A DNA stretch of 37,010 nucleotides, from NCBI RefSeq assembly GCF_000215485.1, contig NZ_AFMS01000146.1:1-37010 (forward strand), read 5' to 3'. This DNA is from Anaplasma marginale str. Florida (lineage in GTDB: Bacteria > Pseudomonadota > Alphaproteobacteria > Rickettsiales > Anaplasmataceae). The notes beneath the pieces were generated by a model, which saw only the letters and a list, made by a program, of their open reading frames with translations, did no database searches and was not told where the DNA came from. Both the position numbers and the translations under genes were made by a program. Below, piece by piece: positions 16,205 to 25,046 of this stretch (positions within the stretch are counted from its first letter, which is position 1; every line of letters starts with the position of its first letter).

Positions 16205-17509
16205 ATGGCTTTCGTTGATGACAGAAACGTAAAGACTTGCCGTGGATGGGTTTTGGTCGGAGTCCACGCATTGGGAGTCTCCGGCATCCTGTCAATACTA
16301 GTAGTGTTCCTGAGAATGCCATTTCTCAAGTCAGTAATCACAAATGCTGACCAAGTATTTGGCCTGTCACTAGTACTGCACGTGGACCTTTCGGTGGTAG
16401 TGTGGCTGTGTTCGATGTCCTCTACGCTGATTAGTATGACCGTACACCATAAGCTAAGATACCTTGGGCACTGCTGGGTGGTGGCCGCAGTAGGCACTGC
16501 ACTAATGGTGTTATCGGCACTCTTACAGGGCGCGGTTCCAATAAAAAGCAACTATGTACCGGTCATAGACCACTGGTTTTTTTTCGTAGGGCTGGGGCTG
16601 TTCTGCTGCGGGGTATTGCTCAACACCCTACCCTCAGTAACTAGGCGCAAAGACCAGCGCACTGACTTTCCCATGTTAGTGGGAATACACGGAATGTCCG
16701 CCATGATGACCGCGGCAGTGTTTTGCTTCATAACTGCATATTCTGCGACCGACAAAAACCTGGAAAGCTTGGTGTTTTACGAAAGGGTCTTTTGGGGCGC
16801 AGGACACCTCTTGCAAGGTGTGTTCGGACAAGCATTTTTGGTGGTGATGTTGTTGAAGATCAGGCATGGGCGCTTCACACACCCCTACTTGGTCAGCACA
16901 GTGTTCGCGATAAATGCCCTGTCCGTCATAATTGCGTCTGCAGCGCATATTATTTACCCACTAGATTTTGCATTACTAGCTGAATTTTTCACATGGCATA
17001 TGCGGATAGCAGAGGCCGTGGTACCCGCCTTCCTGATAGTATTTGCAGGCGGTAATCTTAAAGCCTTGTTGCAGCGCGACAACAGACATCTGCTTTATTC
17101 CACAGTAATGTTCACTTACGGCGGCATTCTAGGCATCCTCAGCATGCATGGCACGGTCACAATACCCGCTCATTACCATGGGTGCGTCGTCGGAATGACC
17201 GCGGCTTTCATGGGGTTTGTATATCTCATGATGCCACAGTTTGGTTATAGGGCAGTCAGTCAGACTTGGCAAAACATACAACTGTTCGTGTATAGCGCAG
17301 GGCAGATGCTCCATATAACGGGATTAGAGTTGCTGGGAGGGTACGGAGCCTTACGTAAGGTGACCCATCTGCCAGACGCTGCATCAGCGGTTGCGCGCTA
17401 TTGTTTTTCAGTGGGCGGCGCTATGGCAATCATAGGTGGGTTCCTTTTCGTTATGCTGGTTTTGGTGTGTGTGTATCGTGGAAGGGAAACAAAACATGGC
17501 ACCTCATAG
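16205..17509 (+). CDS. Divergent heme-copper oxidase subunit I-like membrane protein
   Basis: A polytopic membrane protein of 434 aa with about 12 hydrophobic segments. Its histidine pattern resembles the catalytic subunit of heme-copper oxidases or NO reductases: LHVDLSVVVW (His59) like the helix II heme ligand, WGAGHLLQ (His201) like helix VI, and TIPAHYHG (His323, His325) like the two heme ligands of helix X. The usual adjacent HH copper ligands of helix VII are not found; isolated His248 and His265 (FTWHMRIAE) lie in that region. No subunit II or III gene is next to it; slt follows after 195 bases. Best described as a member of the COX1-like superfamily; whether it reduces O2 or NO, or anything, is not shown. 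Confidence 0.62.
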   Translation: MAFVDDRNVKTCRGWVLVGVHALGVSGILSILVVFLRMPFLKSVITNADQVFGLSLVLHVDLSVVVWLCSMSSTLISMTVHHKLRYLGHCWVVAAVGTALMVLSALLQGAVPIKSNYVPVIDHWFFFVGLGLFCCGVLLNTLPSVTRRKDQRTDFPMLVGIHGMSAMMTAAVFCFITAYSATDKNLESLVFYERVFWGAGHLLQGVFGQAFLVVMLLKIRHGRFTHPYLVSTVFAINALSVIIASAAHIIYPLDFALLAEFFTWHMRIAEAVVPAFLIVFAGGNLKALLQRDNRHLLYSTVMFTYGGILGILSMHGTVTIPAHYHGCVVGMTAAFMGFVYLMMPQFGYRAVSQTWQNIQLFVYSAGQMLHITGLELLGGYGALRKVTHLPDAASAVARYCFSVGGAMAIIGGFLFVMLVLVCVYRGRETKHGTS

Positions 17510-17704
17510 GTGTGCTTACCCCAAGGGTAGCCTAGTTTGCGGTGTGCGGTATTTAAAAATTTACCACACAAGCGTACCATCAACTCGAGGGTGTCTCAGG
17601 TGAAAGCGAGGCCTGCGACAGATAGAAGTCGCTGGCGCAAAGCGCTTGGTTGGGACGCAACGCCCTCATCTGCTCCCCCCAGTTACGTCATCGCCAAAAA
17701 TTCT

Positions 17705-19561
17705 ATGATCACCAGCTCTTTGCGCTGCCTGCTGTTGCGCATGGCATGCGTTTTCCTTATGTTGCCGTCAATAGCCAGCGGCTCTGGCCCGAGCATAGCG
17801 GTTCCGTGGACAATAAGAGAGCCAGAAATGCGCGGCTTTTCCAAAATGCTGGAGCACGCCAATAGAGGAAACTACAAAACAACGCAACGCATTGCAAAAA
17901 AGCTGGGCAAGGAGTACGTGGTGCTTGCACAGTGGCTGCGATTGCGCCATGACTGCGTCTCTCAAGAGGAGGTCAACGATTTCAAGTCAGCCCACCCAGA
18001 GTGGCCAAGCCCTGTTGCACACACCAAAACTGCCGTTATGACGTCTATCTCCGAGGTCAAGCCTGAATGCGGACGTCTTAGGAAAAGTGCGGTCTTCCTG
18101 AACTACAGCACCCTGCCCAGAGATGCGCTCATATCAGTGGCAAACCGGCTGCTGTGGACAAAAAGAATACGTGCGGCAGAGTATATAGCCAATAACCTCG
18201 GGGAAGAGGGCCTGGTTACCACAGCCAGAATAAGCTTTAGGCGCAACAAAAAAGACCTAGGCGGCATAGATGCGTCACCAGTTTTTGCGTCTATGAGCTC
18301 AGACTTTGGGCTCATGTATGACTATGTATCTTGGTATATAAAGAACAGACAGATCAGCGAAGAAATACTGCATCTGATGTCTTCGATACCCAAAGACCAA
18401 AAATACCGCAGGGAGCTTTGGTACCTCTACAGGTTGTACATCGGTGATATCATGTACTACAAACTCTCTAGGTTTTACGGCGCCGCATACGCGCTAGCCA
18501 GGGACTGCACAAGGCTTGTGGATGCCAGCACATTACCTGAAGTACACTGGCTTCTCGGGTGGATCGCACTTAAATGCCTTGAAGATTATGAAGCGGCCAA
18601 CGCACATTTTACAGACTTTTATAACACAGCAAGAACACAAGAATACAAAAGTAAGGCTGCCTATTGGGCTGGGCGCTCTGCCGAAAAGTTGGGTGACGCC
18701 GATGAATCCCTCGGGTGGTTTAGGCTTGCAGCACTGCATAAGACAACCTTCTATGGCCAGCTTGCCCTTCTGCAGCTGGGCGTGAACAAAGTCCTGCTTG
18801 ACACAAAAAGCGTCAGGTACAGTAATCTACACTACCTGCGTTGCAGGAAAAACCTGTTTGCAAAAATAGGGTATATGCTGTCTAGAGCGCAGCGCGATGA
18901 TATCGCAGATCTGTTCGTGCAGCATGCAATAAAAACCACCAATAGCCCGGAGGTTGCCGGCATTATCACTGAGCTCGCCCTTGCGAGTGGCAATACCCAC
19001 TCTGCGCTCAAAGGTGCGGAGTATATAGGATCTAAGCTTTTACTGCCGGAAAGCCTTTACCCACAACAATATTTGGCAGTGCACGATGACCATAAAGACA
19101 TAGTGCTATCAATGATCAGGCAGGAGAGTAAATTCGACAAAAAAGCTAAAAGTCGGTCCAACGCGCTTGGGCTAATGCAACTATTGCCATCAACTGCGAT
19201 GGAATTGGCGCGGGATTTACAAATAGAATACCAAGAGAGTAACCTTCTGGACCCAGAGTACAACATAATGCTGGGACATCACTATCTAACCAAGCTGCTT
19301 AAGACATATAATAATTTTCTGGTACTGGCCTTGGCAGCTTATAACGCAGGACCGGGAAATGTGAACCTATGGTTGAAAAATCTGGGAGATCCGAGGCAGT
19401 TGGAATCACCCGGAGCGCTCGCGGAGTGGATAGAGTCCGTACCATTCCCAGAAACTCGCACATACATACAGAGGGTGCTTGCAAATTTGCATGTGTACAA
19501 TGGCATGTCGGGCAAAATTATGGCCCTAAGCCGGCAACAGAACCAAGTGTTCGCGCCTTAG
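17705..19561 (+). CDS. slt: Soluble lytic murein transglycosylase
   Basis: Periplasmic enzyme cleaving the MurNAc-GlcNAc bond of peptidoglycan with formation of anhydro-MurNAc. The N terminus is a signal peptide (about residues 1-26, LRCLLLRMACVFLMLPSIASG). A long alpha-helical superhelix of TPR-like units follows (AYWAGRSAEKLGDADESLGWFRLA is typical Slt70 linker sequence). The C-terminal SLT domain contains the catalytic glutamate in MIRQESKFD (about Glu474), then ALGLMQLLPSTA and LALAAYNAGPGNV. Length 618 aa from ATG 17705, close to Slt70. An upstream frame to 17537 would place 56 polar residues before the signal peptide, so it is not used. Convergent with SURF1, six bases between stops. 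Confidence 0.93.
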   Translation: MITSSLRCLLLRMACVFLMLPSIASGSGPSIAVPWTIREPEMRGFSKMLEHANRGNYKTTQRIAKKLGKEYVVLAQWLRLRHDCVSQEEVNDFKSAHPEWPSPVAHTKTAVMTSISEVKPECGRLRKSAVFLNYSTLPRDALISVANRLLWTKRIRAAEYIANNLGEEGLVTTARISFRRNKKDLGGIDASPVFASMSSDFGLMYDYVSWYIKNRQISEEILHLMSSIPKDQKYRRELWYLYRLYIGDIMYYKLSRFYGAAYALARDCTRLVDASTLPEVHWLLGWIALKCLEDYEAANAHFTDFYNTARTQEYKSKAAYWAGRSAEKLGDADESLGWFRLAALHKTTFYGQLALLQLGVNKVLLDTKSVRYSNLHYLRCRKNLFAKIGYMLSRAQRDDIADLFVQHAIKTTNSPEVAGIITELALASGNTHSALKGAEYIGSKLLLPESLYPQQYLAVHDDHKDIVLSMIRQESKFDKKAKSRSNALGLMQLLPSTAMELARDLQIEYQESNLLDPEYNIMLGHHYLTKLLKTYNNFLVLALAAYNAGPGNVNLWLKNLGDPRQLESPGALAEWIESVPFPETRTYIQRVLANLHVYNGMSGKIMALSRQQNQVFAP

Positions 19562-19567
19562 TATGTA

Positions 19568-20245
19568 TCACGCAGGACGCCTTGTTCCGCGTACATAGTA
19601 GACGTATCCCAGCAGCCAAACCAGGGCTAGGAAGTACCACGTTATGGCGTATTCAAGGTGGTCATTCCTGACTATAAGCGCCGAATTTGCTTGTAATCCG
19701 CCAGCAATAGTTGTGCCATCACCCCACAATATACAAGGCTCAAGGTCGGGCAGGCCAATGTGTTTTGACATGTTTTTTACGTCAAACCAAAACCATAGAT
19801 TTTCTTCCGGACTGTTACGCACCACCCATCTGGATAGACTCCGCAACTTGCAGTGCAATACACCACCGACCAACCGCACGCTCAAATCGCTGGTGTCGGA
19901 CACGGTGCTGATGTTGGTAAACACCCCTCTGTTTACCAGAATTCGCCGGCCATCTACCAACGAAAATGGCTGAAGGAAGTAATATCCTGCCTTGCCAGCG
20001 AAAACCCGTATATGTTTTTCGTCCTTAAAAACACCCTGTAACTTTACTTTCCTGTACGCGTAAGCATGCAGCTCCCCAGCAGGAAGAGTGACAGGGTCCA
20101 TGCGCATTGTTTCAATAATATGCAACTTCTCCCGCAACCGTAGGAGCTGCCATGTACCCAATGATAGAAGCAAGGCAAGAGGCGCAAAACAACACACAAC
20201 CAGCAGTGCATACCCTGCGCAACTGCGCGTTTTAAAACACATCAT
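19568..20245 (-). CDS. SURF1 family cytochrome oxidase assembly protein
   Basis: Inner-membrane factor that helps insert heme a into cytochrome c oxidase subunit I. The protein has two membrane helices, one near the N terminus (ALLVVCCFAPLALLLSLGTWQLLRL) and one at the C terminus (AITWYFLALVWLLGYVYYV), around a periplasmic domain. Family motifs: LGTWQ, YRKVKLQGVF, ILVNRGVF and the NDHLEYAITWY segment. Length 225 aa from ATG 20245; a GTG at 20254 would add three residues. SURF1 normally neighbours cox genes. Here the only oxidase-like neighbour is the divergent protein at 16.2 kb, beyond slt, and the orientation is opposite. Confidence 0.9.
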   Translation of the reverse strand: MMCFKTRSCAGYALLVVCCFAPLALLLSLGTWQLLRLREKLHIIETMRMDPVTLPAGELHAYAYRKVKLQGVFKDEKHIRVFAGKAGYYFLQPFSLVDGRRILVNRGVFTNISTVSDTSDLSVRLVGGVLHCKLRSLSRWVVRNSPEENLWFWFDVKNMSKHIGLPDLEPCILWGDGTTIAGGLQANSALIVRNDHLEYAITWYFLALVWLLGYVYYVRGTRRPA

Positions 20246-20511
20246 GCACTCCACAGAATGTTTGCCCCGCTCATAAGACTTGCATAATGCAAGACTTCCA
20301 ACAATCTGGAGGCAACACTACGCCCAACATCTTCTCGGGAGTGTATGCCACTTTCCTCGTTGACACAAAGCAATTTAAGTGCCATCAAGTAGCAGCAGGG
20401 GGCGTGTATATGCGCCTTTTAATGCCGGTGGTCGTGCGTGAGTGGGGTTAATACTTTGTGAGTTTTTGCCTCCTACAATGTTGGGGGTATGTGGGTTGGT
20501 GTTGGGTGCGT

Positions 20512-22605
20512 ATGAGAAAAGCAGACATAAACGCGGGCCGCTTGTCTTTTCCCTCAAAAAAACTGGCCTGGGTCGCAATTGTATGCGCATTCCTATCAGG
20601 AACCTTTCCCCACAATAGCAGCGCGCAGGCAGAAAAGCAGGAGGATCCCAGGCAGGCTTTTGTCAGGGATACTGAAAGTCTGAAAAAGACCTCATACACC
20701 AGGCGCGACTTTAGAGAGTTCATCGTAAAGTGTAACGCCAAGGGGGTCGCCCCAAATTTTAAGAAGGAGTTCGGCAGTAACCTTGCTGGGGCGGATTTTA
20801 GTGAGCTGGACATGCGGGGCGCAGTCTTTGAGGATGTTAGCCTCGTTCAGGCAAATTTTAGGCATAGCAATATCTCCAGCACCACATTTTCTGGATCAGA
20901 CATGCGCGGGGCTAACTTTTCGAACACTGACCTAAATAGATCCCAGTTTGAATCGGTGGATCTAAAGTTTGCCAACTTTGCGCTTGCAGACCTCAACGAA
21001 GTTAAAATAAACTCCTCCGAAATCAGTTATGCATCTTTCCTCGGCGCAGACATGCAGTCCGCGGCAATCAAGAACTCGCAGGGAGTATATGCGGCGTTTA
21101 CAAACGCTGATCTCGGTACAGTGTCGGTATTGAACTCAAACATGAGCAATGCAAACTTTCAGGATATAGAAGCAACCGGCATACTGATACAGGATAGTGA
21201 TCTGACTGCTGCAAGGCTATTCGGCGCCAATTTAAACGGTGCTAGAATACAAAACTCTGTACTAAAGGGCTCTATCATGTACGGAGTGCGCATGAACTTT
21301 GCAGACTTCACAGGAAGTGATTTGAGCAACGCTAACATGGAAATAGCAAGCATCCACTCTGCGAGTCTTCACAATGCAAACTTGAGCAACGCTAACATGT
21401 ACTCCGCCGATATTTATCATACCGATATGCGAAATGCTAATCTCAGTGGTGCAACTTTGGGCGGCGCAGTTATGGTGGGGGTGAATCTGCACAATGCGGT
21501 GCTGGCAAGGGCCGAGCTGAAGGGCACCGCGATATCTGAATCTATCTTGACGGAATCTGATCTGAGAGATATTACACTCGAGGCTAGCAGCATTTCTGAC
21601 AGTACACTAGGTCTTGCCGTGCTGAGCAGAGCGAAAATCAGCAACTCTACAATATCGCGGACTGGCATGTCGTCAACCTTCGCACACACCGCAAATTTGA
21701 ACAAAGTTACCCTAGAAAAGGTTGACCTAACAAATGCGGTATTGAGCGAGGTTAAGACGTCACAATCCGTATACAATGACGTAAACGCCAGCGAAATGGT
21801 ATGGTCTGCGTCCGAGCTGCATGATGTCATAATACACGGCACCCTGCTGCAAAATTCTGTATTTGCCAATAGCAAGCTGGGGAAAGTAAGTATATCAGCA
21901 AGTAACGCGACAAGAGCTAGTTTTATAGAGTCAGAATTTGTCGGCACAAGTGTATATAGGGGCGTTTTGGCTGGATCTAGTTTTCAAGACTGCACGTTCG
22001 TAAACACTGTTATCATGGAAAACGACACAGTACCGGATGATGCGAGTGGTGCCGTCACATCGGAACAGGAACTGCAAGCATTACTCAAGCGCGAAAAAGT
22101 GCTCGATGTAAACTATTCGTATCTAGACTTTAGCGGCATGCAACTACACGAGATAGACTTTTCGAATTCCCGCCTGGCAGGCACTAACTTTCACGAAGCA
22201 CAACTACACGACGTAAACTTCTCTAAAGCGGATCTCTCCTCTGCAGATTTTACCGACGCATCCTTGGTAGAGGTAAACTTCACGGAATCCAACGTCAATA
22301 AAGTAATCTGGCCTGATGGGACAATGGTCCGACAAGGGGCAAGCGCAGCACAGCCCAGTGATGACAGTAAAACCAAGGCCGCTGGTGGAACAACTGAGCA
22401 GCAGAGCAAAGCCCAAGACCAAAGCGAAAACAAACAAAAGAGCGGTGCCCCGCGGCCAGACGCTTCTAAACCCGACGAAAGCACCGCTGTTCAGAAGCAA
22501 CCTGCAAATTCAAGCAATGGGCCCAGTCACGCCGGAGAGGCGCCCTCAACAGGGGGTGGAGCTACGCAACGAGAGCACGCTCCCGGTAGAAAAGCCCTGC
22601 GGTGA
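20512..22605 (+). CDS. Large exported pentapeptide-repeat protein
   Basis: Unknown function. The 697-aa protein begins with a signal peptide-like segment (WVAIVCAFLSGTFPHNSSAQA, to about residue 40). About 80 tandem pentapeptides of the A(D/N)Lxx type follow, from roughly residue 89 to 500 (for example NADLG, GANLN, NANLS, SADFT). A non-repeat insert (about 501-537) is followed by a second block of about 12 repeats to residue 596, then a hydrophilic tail of about 100 residues rich in Q, K, S, A, P and G. Such repeats fold as a right-handed square beta-helix. ATG 20512 is preferred to GTG 20458 because it leaves a clean leader. Position next to SURF1 tells nothing about its job. A surface or secreted role is inference from the leader only. 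Confidence 0.85.
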   Translation: MRKADINAGRLSFPSKKLAWVAIVCAFLSGTFPHNSSAQAEKQEDPRQAFVRDTESLKKTSYTRRDFREFIVKCNAKGVAPNFKKEFGSNLAGADFSELDMRGAVFEDVSLVQANFRHSNISSTTFSGSDMRGANFSNTDLNRSQFESVDLKFANFALADLNEVKINSSEISYASFLGADMQSAAIKNSQGVYAAFTNADLGTVSVLNSNMSNANFQDIEATGILIQDSDLTAARLFGANLNGARIQNSVLKGSIMYGVRMNFADFTGSDLSNANMEIASIHSASLHNANLSNANMYSADIYHTDMRNANLSGATLGGAVMVGVNLHNAVLARAELKGTAISESILTESDLRDITLEASSISDSTLGLAVLSRAKISNSTISRTGMSSTFAHTANLNKVTLEKVDLTNAVLSEVKTSQSVYNDVNASEMVWSASELHDVIIHGTLLQNSVFANSKLGKVSISASNATRASFIESEFVGTSVYRGVLAGSSFQDCTFVNTVIMENDTVPDDASGAVTSEQELQALLKREKVLDVNYSYLDFSGMQLHEIDFSNSRLAGTNFHEAQLHDVNFSKADLSSADFTDASLVEVNFTESNVNKVIWPDGTMVRQGASAAQPSDDSKTKAAGGTTEQQSKAQDQSENKQKSGAPRPDASKPDESTAVQKQPANSSNGPSHAGEAPSTGGGATQREHAPGRKALR

Positions 22606-22697
22606 GGTAGCGGTGCGCAATCTGCATGAACGTTAGATCGGTTGAGGTGTGTGAGGCAGGGTGGCACTCTGTGGCTCTGCACTACAAATAAATTTAG

Positions 22698-23948
22698 TCA
22701 CATTACCGGAACTTGCGCGTGGTGAGCAATGTCAAGAAATGTAAATCTGTCTCTAGTGGCAAATGCCAAGTTTGCTACCTCACCATACCTTGCGGTAGTC
22801 CACCCAACATGCTCGGGTAGATACGGGCTTTTGAGGTCGTGCAGAATTCTCTCCAGCAGCGTGGGATCAATAACCTCTGCTCTAACCCTCTCGGAGATGT
22901 ATTCCCACTTTTCACTTATCACGTGGTTTAGACTTTTTGCGGCTTCGCTGTCTATGGACTTCCGAAGCAGCACATCGTAAAACTCCTGCGCTCGCTCTCT
23001 ACCAAAATACTGTTGCAGTGAACGGCTATCAATGCAAGTTTGCACAAGTCGCGGTTGCATGTTGCACAGCTTTTTCTGTAGTTTCGCCAGCACTACCGTG
23101 GCAACCCCCACCCTTTCCCCGTGCAACAGGTTGTAGTCATCTAGAAGCTCGGTAGCGCAGGCCAAGATATGTTCCCCTTGGCTTGCGGACTGGCTCCCTC
23201 CAGCTATTATCATACCGACACCAGATAGGAGCAGAGCCTGCATGAGCAACATTATGGTATCGACATCCCGGGCCACCAGGCCTTGGTAGCTTTCTACGAG
23301 AGCGTGTTCTACATCTTCACTGATGAGAAAAGGCAGCTCGCTATATTGAGTGCCTAGAAATATATGCGAAAGTAACCAGTCTGCACGCGCTGTTGAGCGA
23401 CAAATAAAATCTGCAAAGCCGCTATTTATCATCCTCGCCGGTGCGTTGGCCAGAGTGCCTGTATCTATATAGATGGCGCGCGGCAGTTGGCCGGCAAAAG
23501 ATTTTTTTGTGCCGTTTTTAATCGTAATGGAAGCGTTGGGGGAGGTATATCCATTCATGGAGGGAGCGGTTGGAAACAGTATGTATTCCTTGCCTTCAGT
23601 TTTGCTCACATATTTACACACATCGTTTATTGACCCACTTCCAAGGGCAATAATGAAATCTGCACTTTTAGATGCATTCTTCACACAGTCAACCAGGGCA
23701 GTGGAAGCGCAATATTCTCCTTGAATCGTGTAGTGATTGAAGGAATTTAACACCGCACTACTGATGAGCTTTGCAGTGTTTGAGTCCGCAACTAAAAGCG
23801 CCCTGCCCGCGTAGTTGGATGCTATATCTGGAAGGCTGGCCAGCATACCTTGGCCTACATTTATAGCTCCAGTAATGTACTCAGCAACCTCAGCGTACCC
23901 GCCAGCAACAACATGTGGCAGAGCCATGTTTAAAAACTGAGTAGTCAT
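22698..23948 (-). CDS. sn-Glycerol-1-phosphate dehydrogenase-like protein (AraM/EgsA family)
   Basis: Member of the iron-containing alcohol dehydrogenase superfamily, subgroup of NAD(P)-linked glycerol-1-phosphate dehydrogenases (archaeal EgsA, Bacillus AraM). Seen: the nucleotide loop ALGSGSINDVCKYVS (residues 101-115), the substrate loop FPTAPSMNGYTSPNASI (125-141) and the metal ligands Asp180 (SGFADFICRSTARADW), His260 (ASQGEHILA) and His276 (NLLHGERVGV). ATG 23948 gives 416 aa; an earlier start at 24050 would add 34 residues unlike the family. The family reduces dihydroxyacetone phosphate to glycerol-1-phosphate, the archaeal lipid stereoisomer. The product's use in this bacterium is unknown. 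Divergent from atpB. Confidence 0.85.
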   Translation of the reverse strand: MTTQFLNMALPHVVAGGYAEVAEYITGAINVGQGMLASLPDIASNYAGRALLVADSNTAKLISSAVLNSFNHYTIQGEYCASTALVDCVKNASKSADFIIALGSGSINDVCKYVSKTEGKEYILFPTAPSMNGYTSPNASITIKNGTKKSFAGQLPRAIYIDTGTLANAPARMINSGFADFICRSTARADWLLSHIFLGTQYSELPFLISEDVEHALVESYQGLVARDVDTIMLLMQALLLSGVGMIIAGGSQSASQGEHILACATELLDDYNLLHGERVGVATVVLAKLQKKLCNMQPRLVQTCIDSRSLQQYFGRERAQEFYDVLLRKSIDSEAAKSLNHVISEKWEYISERVRAEVIDPTLLERILHDLKSPYLPEHVGWTTARYGEVANLAFATRDRFTFLDIAHHAQVPVM

Positions 23949-24118
23949 GCACCATAACGCCGGCCAAAACCCATGTAGCGAGTATACATCCAGCAGCAGC
24001 GCATAGCAAAGAATATGCCCTACTGCCCAACCTATGTCTGGCGTACACACCGGTGGCTAAGCCCGCTGGGATTGCACCCTTAACCCGGTACGAATGGCTT
24101 TGTTCAGCCTGATAGGCC

Positions 24119-24922
24119 ATGGTGATGACTTTAGTTGACTGGCGTCATATTCTGAGTGATACTGCCCAACGTAGTCTACATTGCGTTAGGTGTGGTTTGA
24201 GTCCGCTGGAACAGTTTAGAGTAACAAAGTTACTCGACATACCCGCTCTTTGGGGAATAGACCTGAGCTTCACTAATTGCTCGCTGGTCATGGTGCTTGC
24301 GTCCGTAAGCTCTATCTCGCTTTTGTGTTGGGCACTTAGAAAGGTCAACGTTGTGCCAGGGCCTTCCCAAACTGCAGTGGAGCTAATTTACGGCTTCGTC
24401 GCCAACACCCTTGAAAGTAACGCCGGCGCGGAAGGTCTGCGCTACATACCCTTGGTTATGACTACCTTTCTGTTCGTGCTGGCGTGCAACCTTGTGGGAA
24501 TATTGCCATTTGGGTTCACCGCAACCAGCCATCTATCCGTCACGCTGGCTCTGTCACTTGTTGTTTGCACAGCAATCACGGTAATTGGTTTCAGGCACCA
24601 GGGGTTGCACTTTCTCAGGATATTCCTGCCCGAAGGTACGCCGCTGTGGCTGGCCCCTATGATGGTTTTTATAAAGCTGTTTGCATACGTGGCACGGCCG
24701 GTAAGCCTTGCAATACGTTTGGCAGCAAATATGATCGCCGGCCACACCATAATCGCGGTGATTGCGGACTTCGTGCTCAAGATGCATCTCGTACTAGCGC
24801 CTCTGCCATTTGCGTTCATAATGGCCCTGATAGCATTTGAGATCTTCGTTGCCATATTGCAGGCATATATATTCACCGTACTTACTACTGTGTACCTGTC
24901 TGACGCCGTAGCTGGCCATTAA
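24119..24922 (+). CDS. atpB: F0F1 ATP synthase subunit a
   Basis: Membrane subunit that forms the two half-channels for protons and contacts the c-ring. The essential arginine is in [14 protein letters not shown] (Arg200, equal to E. coli Arg210). The conserved [18 protein letters not shown] helix precedes it and [16 protein letters not shown] ends the protein. Length 267 aa, slightly long. The first 24 residues before SPLEQF are an extension relative to many alphaproteobacterial proteins; ATG 24125 is an alternative start. In alphaproteobacteria atpE normally follows at once. Here it is 1.39 kb away, with an orphan gene on the other strand in between. Confidence 0.95.
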   Translation: MVMTLVDWRHILSDTAQRSLHCVRCGLSPLEQFRVTKLLDIPALWGIDLSFTNCSLVMVLASVSSISLLCWALRKVNVVPGPSQTAVELIYGFVANTLESNAGAEGLRYIPLVMTTFLFVLACNLVGILPFGFTATSHLSVTLALSLVVCTAITVIGFRHQGLHFLRIFLPEGTPLWLAPMMVFIKLFAYVARPVSLAIRLAANMIAGHTIIAVIADFVLKMHLVLAPLPFAFIMALIAFEIFVAILQAYIFTVLTTVYLSDAVAGH

Positions 24923-24982
24923 GGCGTCCAAATCACCTAGTTGTTGAGAGTTACGCGCGCGGGGAGTGGCGCACCCACCGGC

Positions 24983-25004
24983 GAGGACGCCGCACGGCAT
25001 CCTC
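24983..25004. terminator. Hairpin between convergent atpB and the orphan gene
   Basis: GAGGA-C-GCCG pairs with CGGC-A-TCCTC around a minimal loop, with one C-A mismatch. It lies 61 bases after the atpB stop and 43 bases beyond the orphan stop, on the side where both transcripts end. There is no T-tract, so it is not a textbook Rho-independent terminator. Confidence 0.35.
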
Positions 25005-25046
25005 ATTACGCCTTCACCGGGGCAGTACTAAAAGCGCAGCACTCCG

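Noticed and set aside
20360-20365. TTGACA as -35 box of the pentapeptide-repeat gene
   Set aside because: No -10-like hexamer at 15-19 bases downstream; the sequence there is CATCAA.
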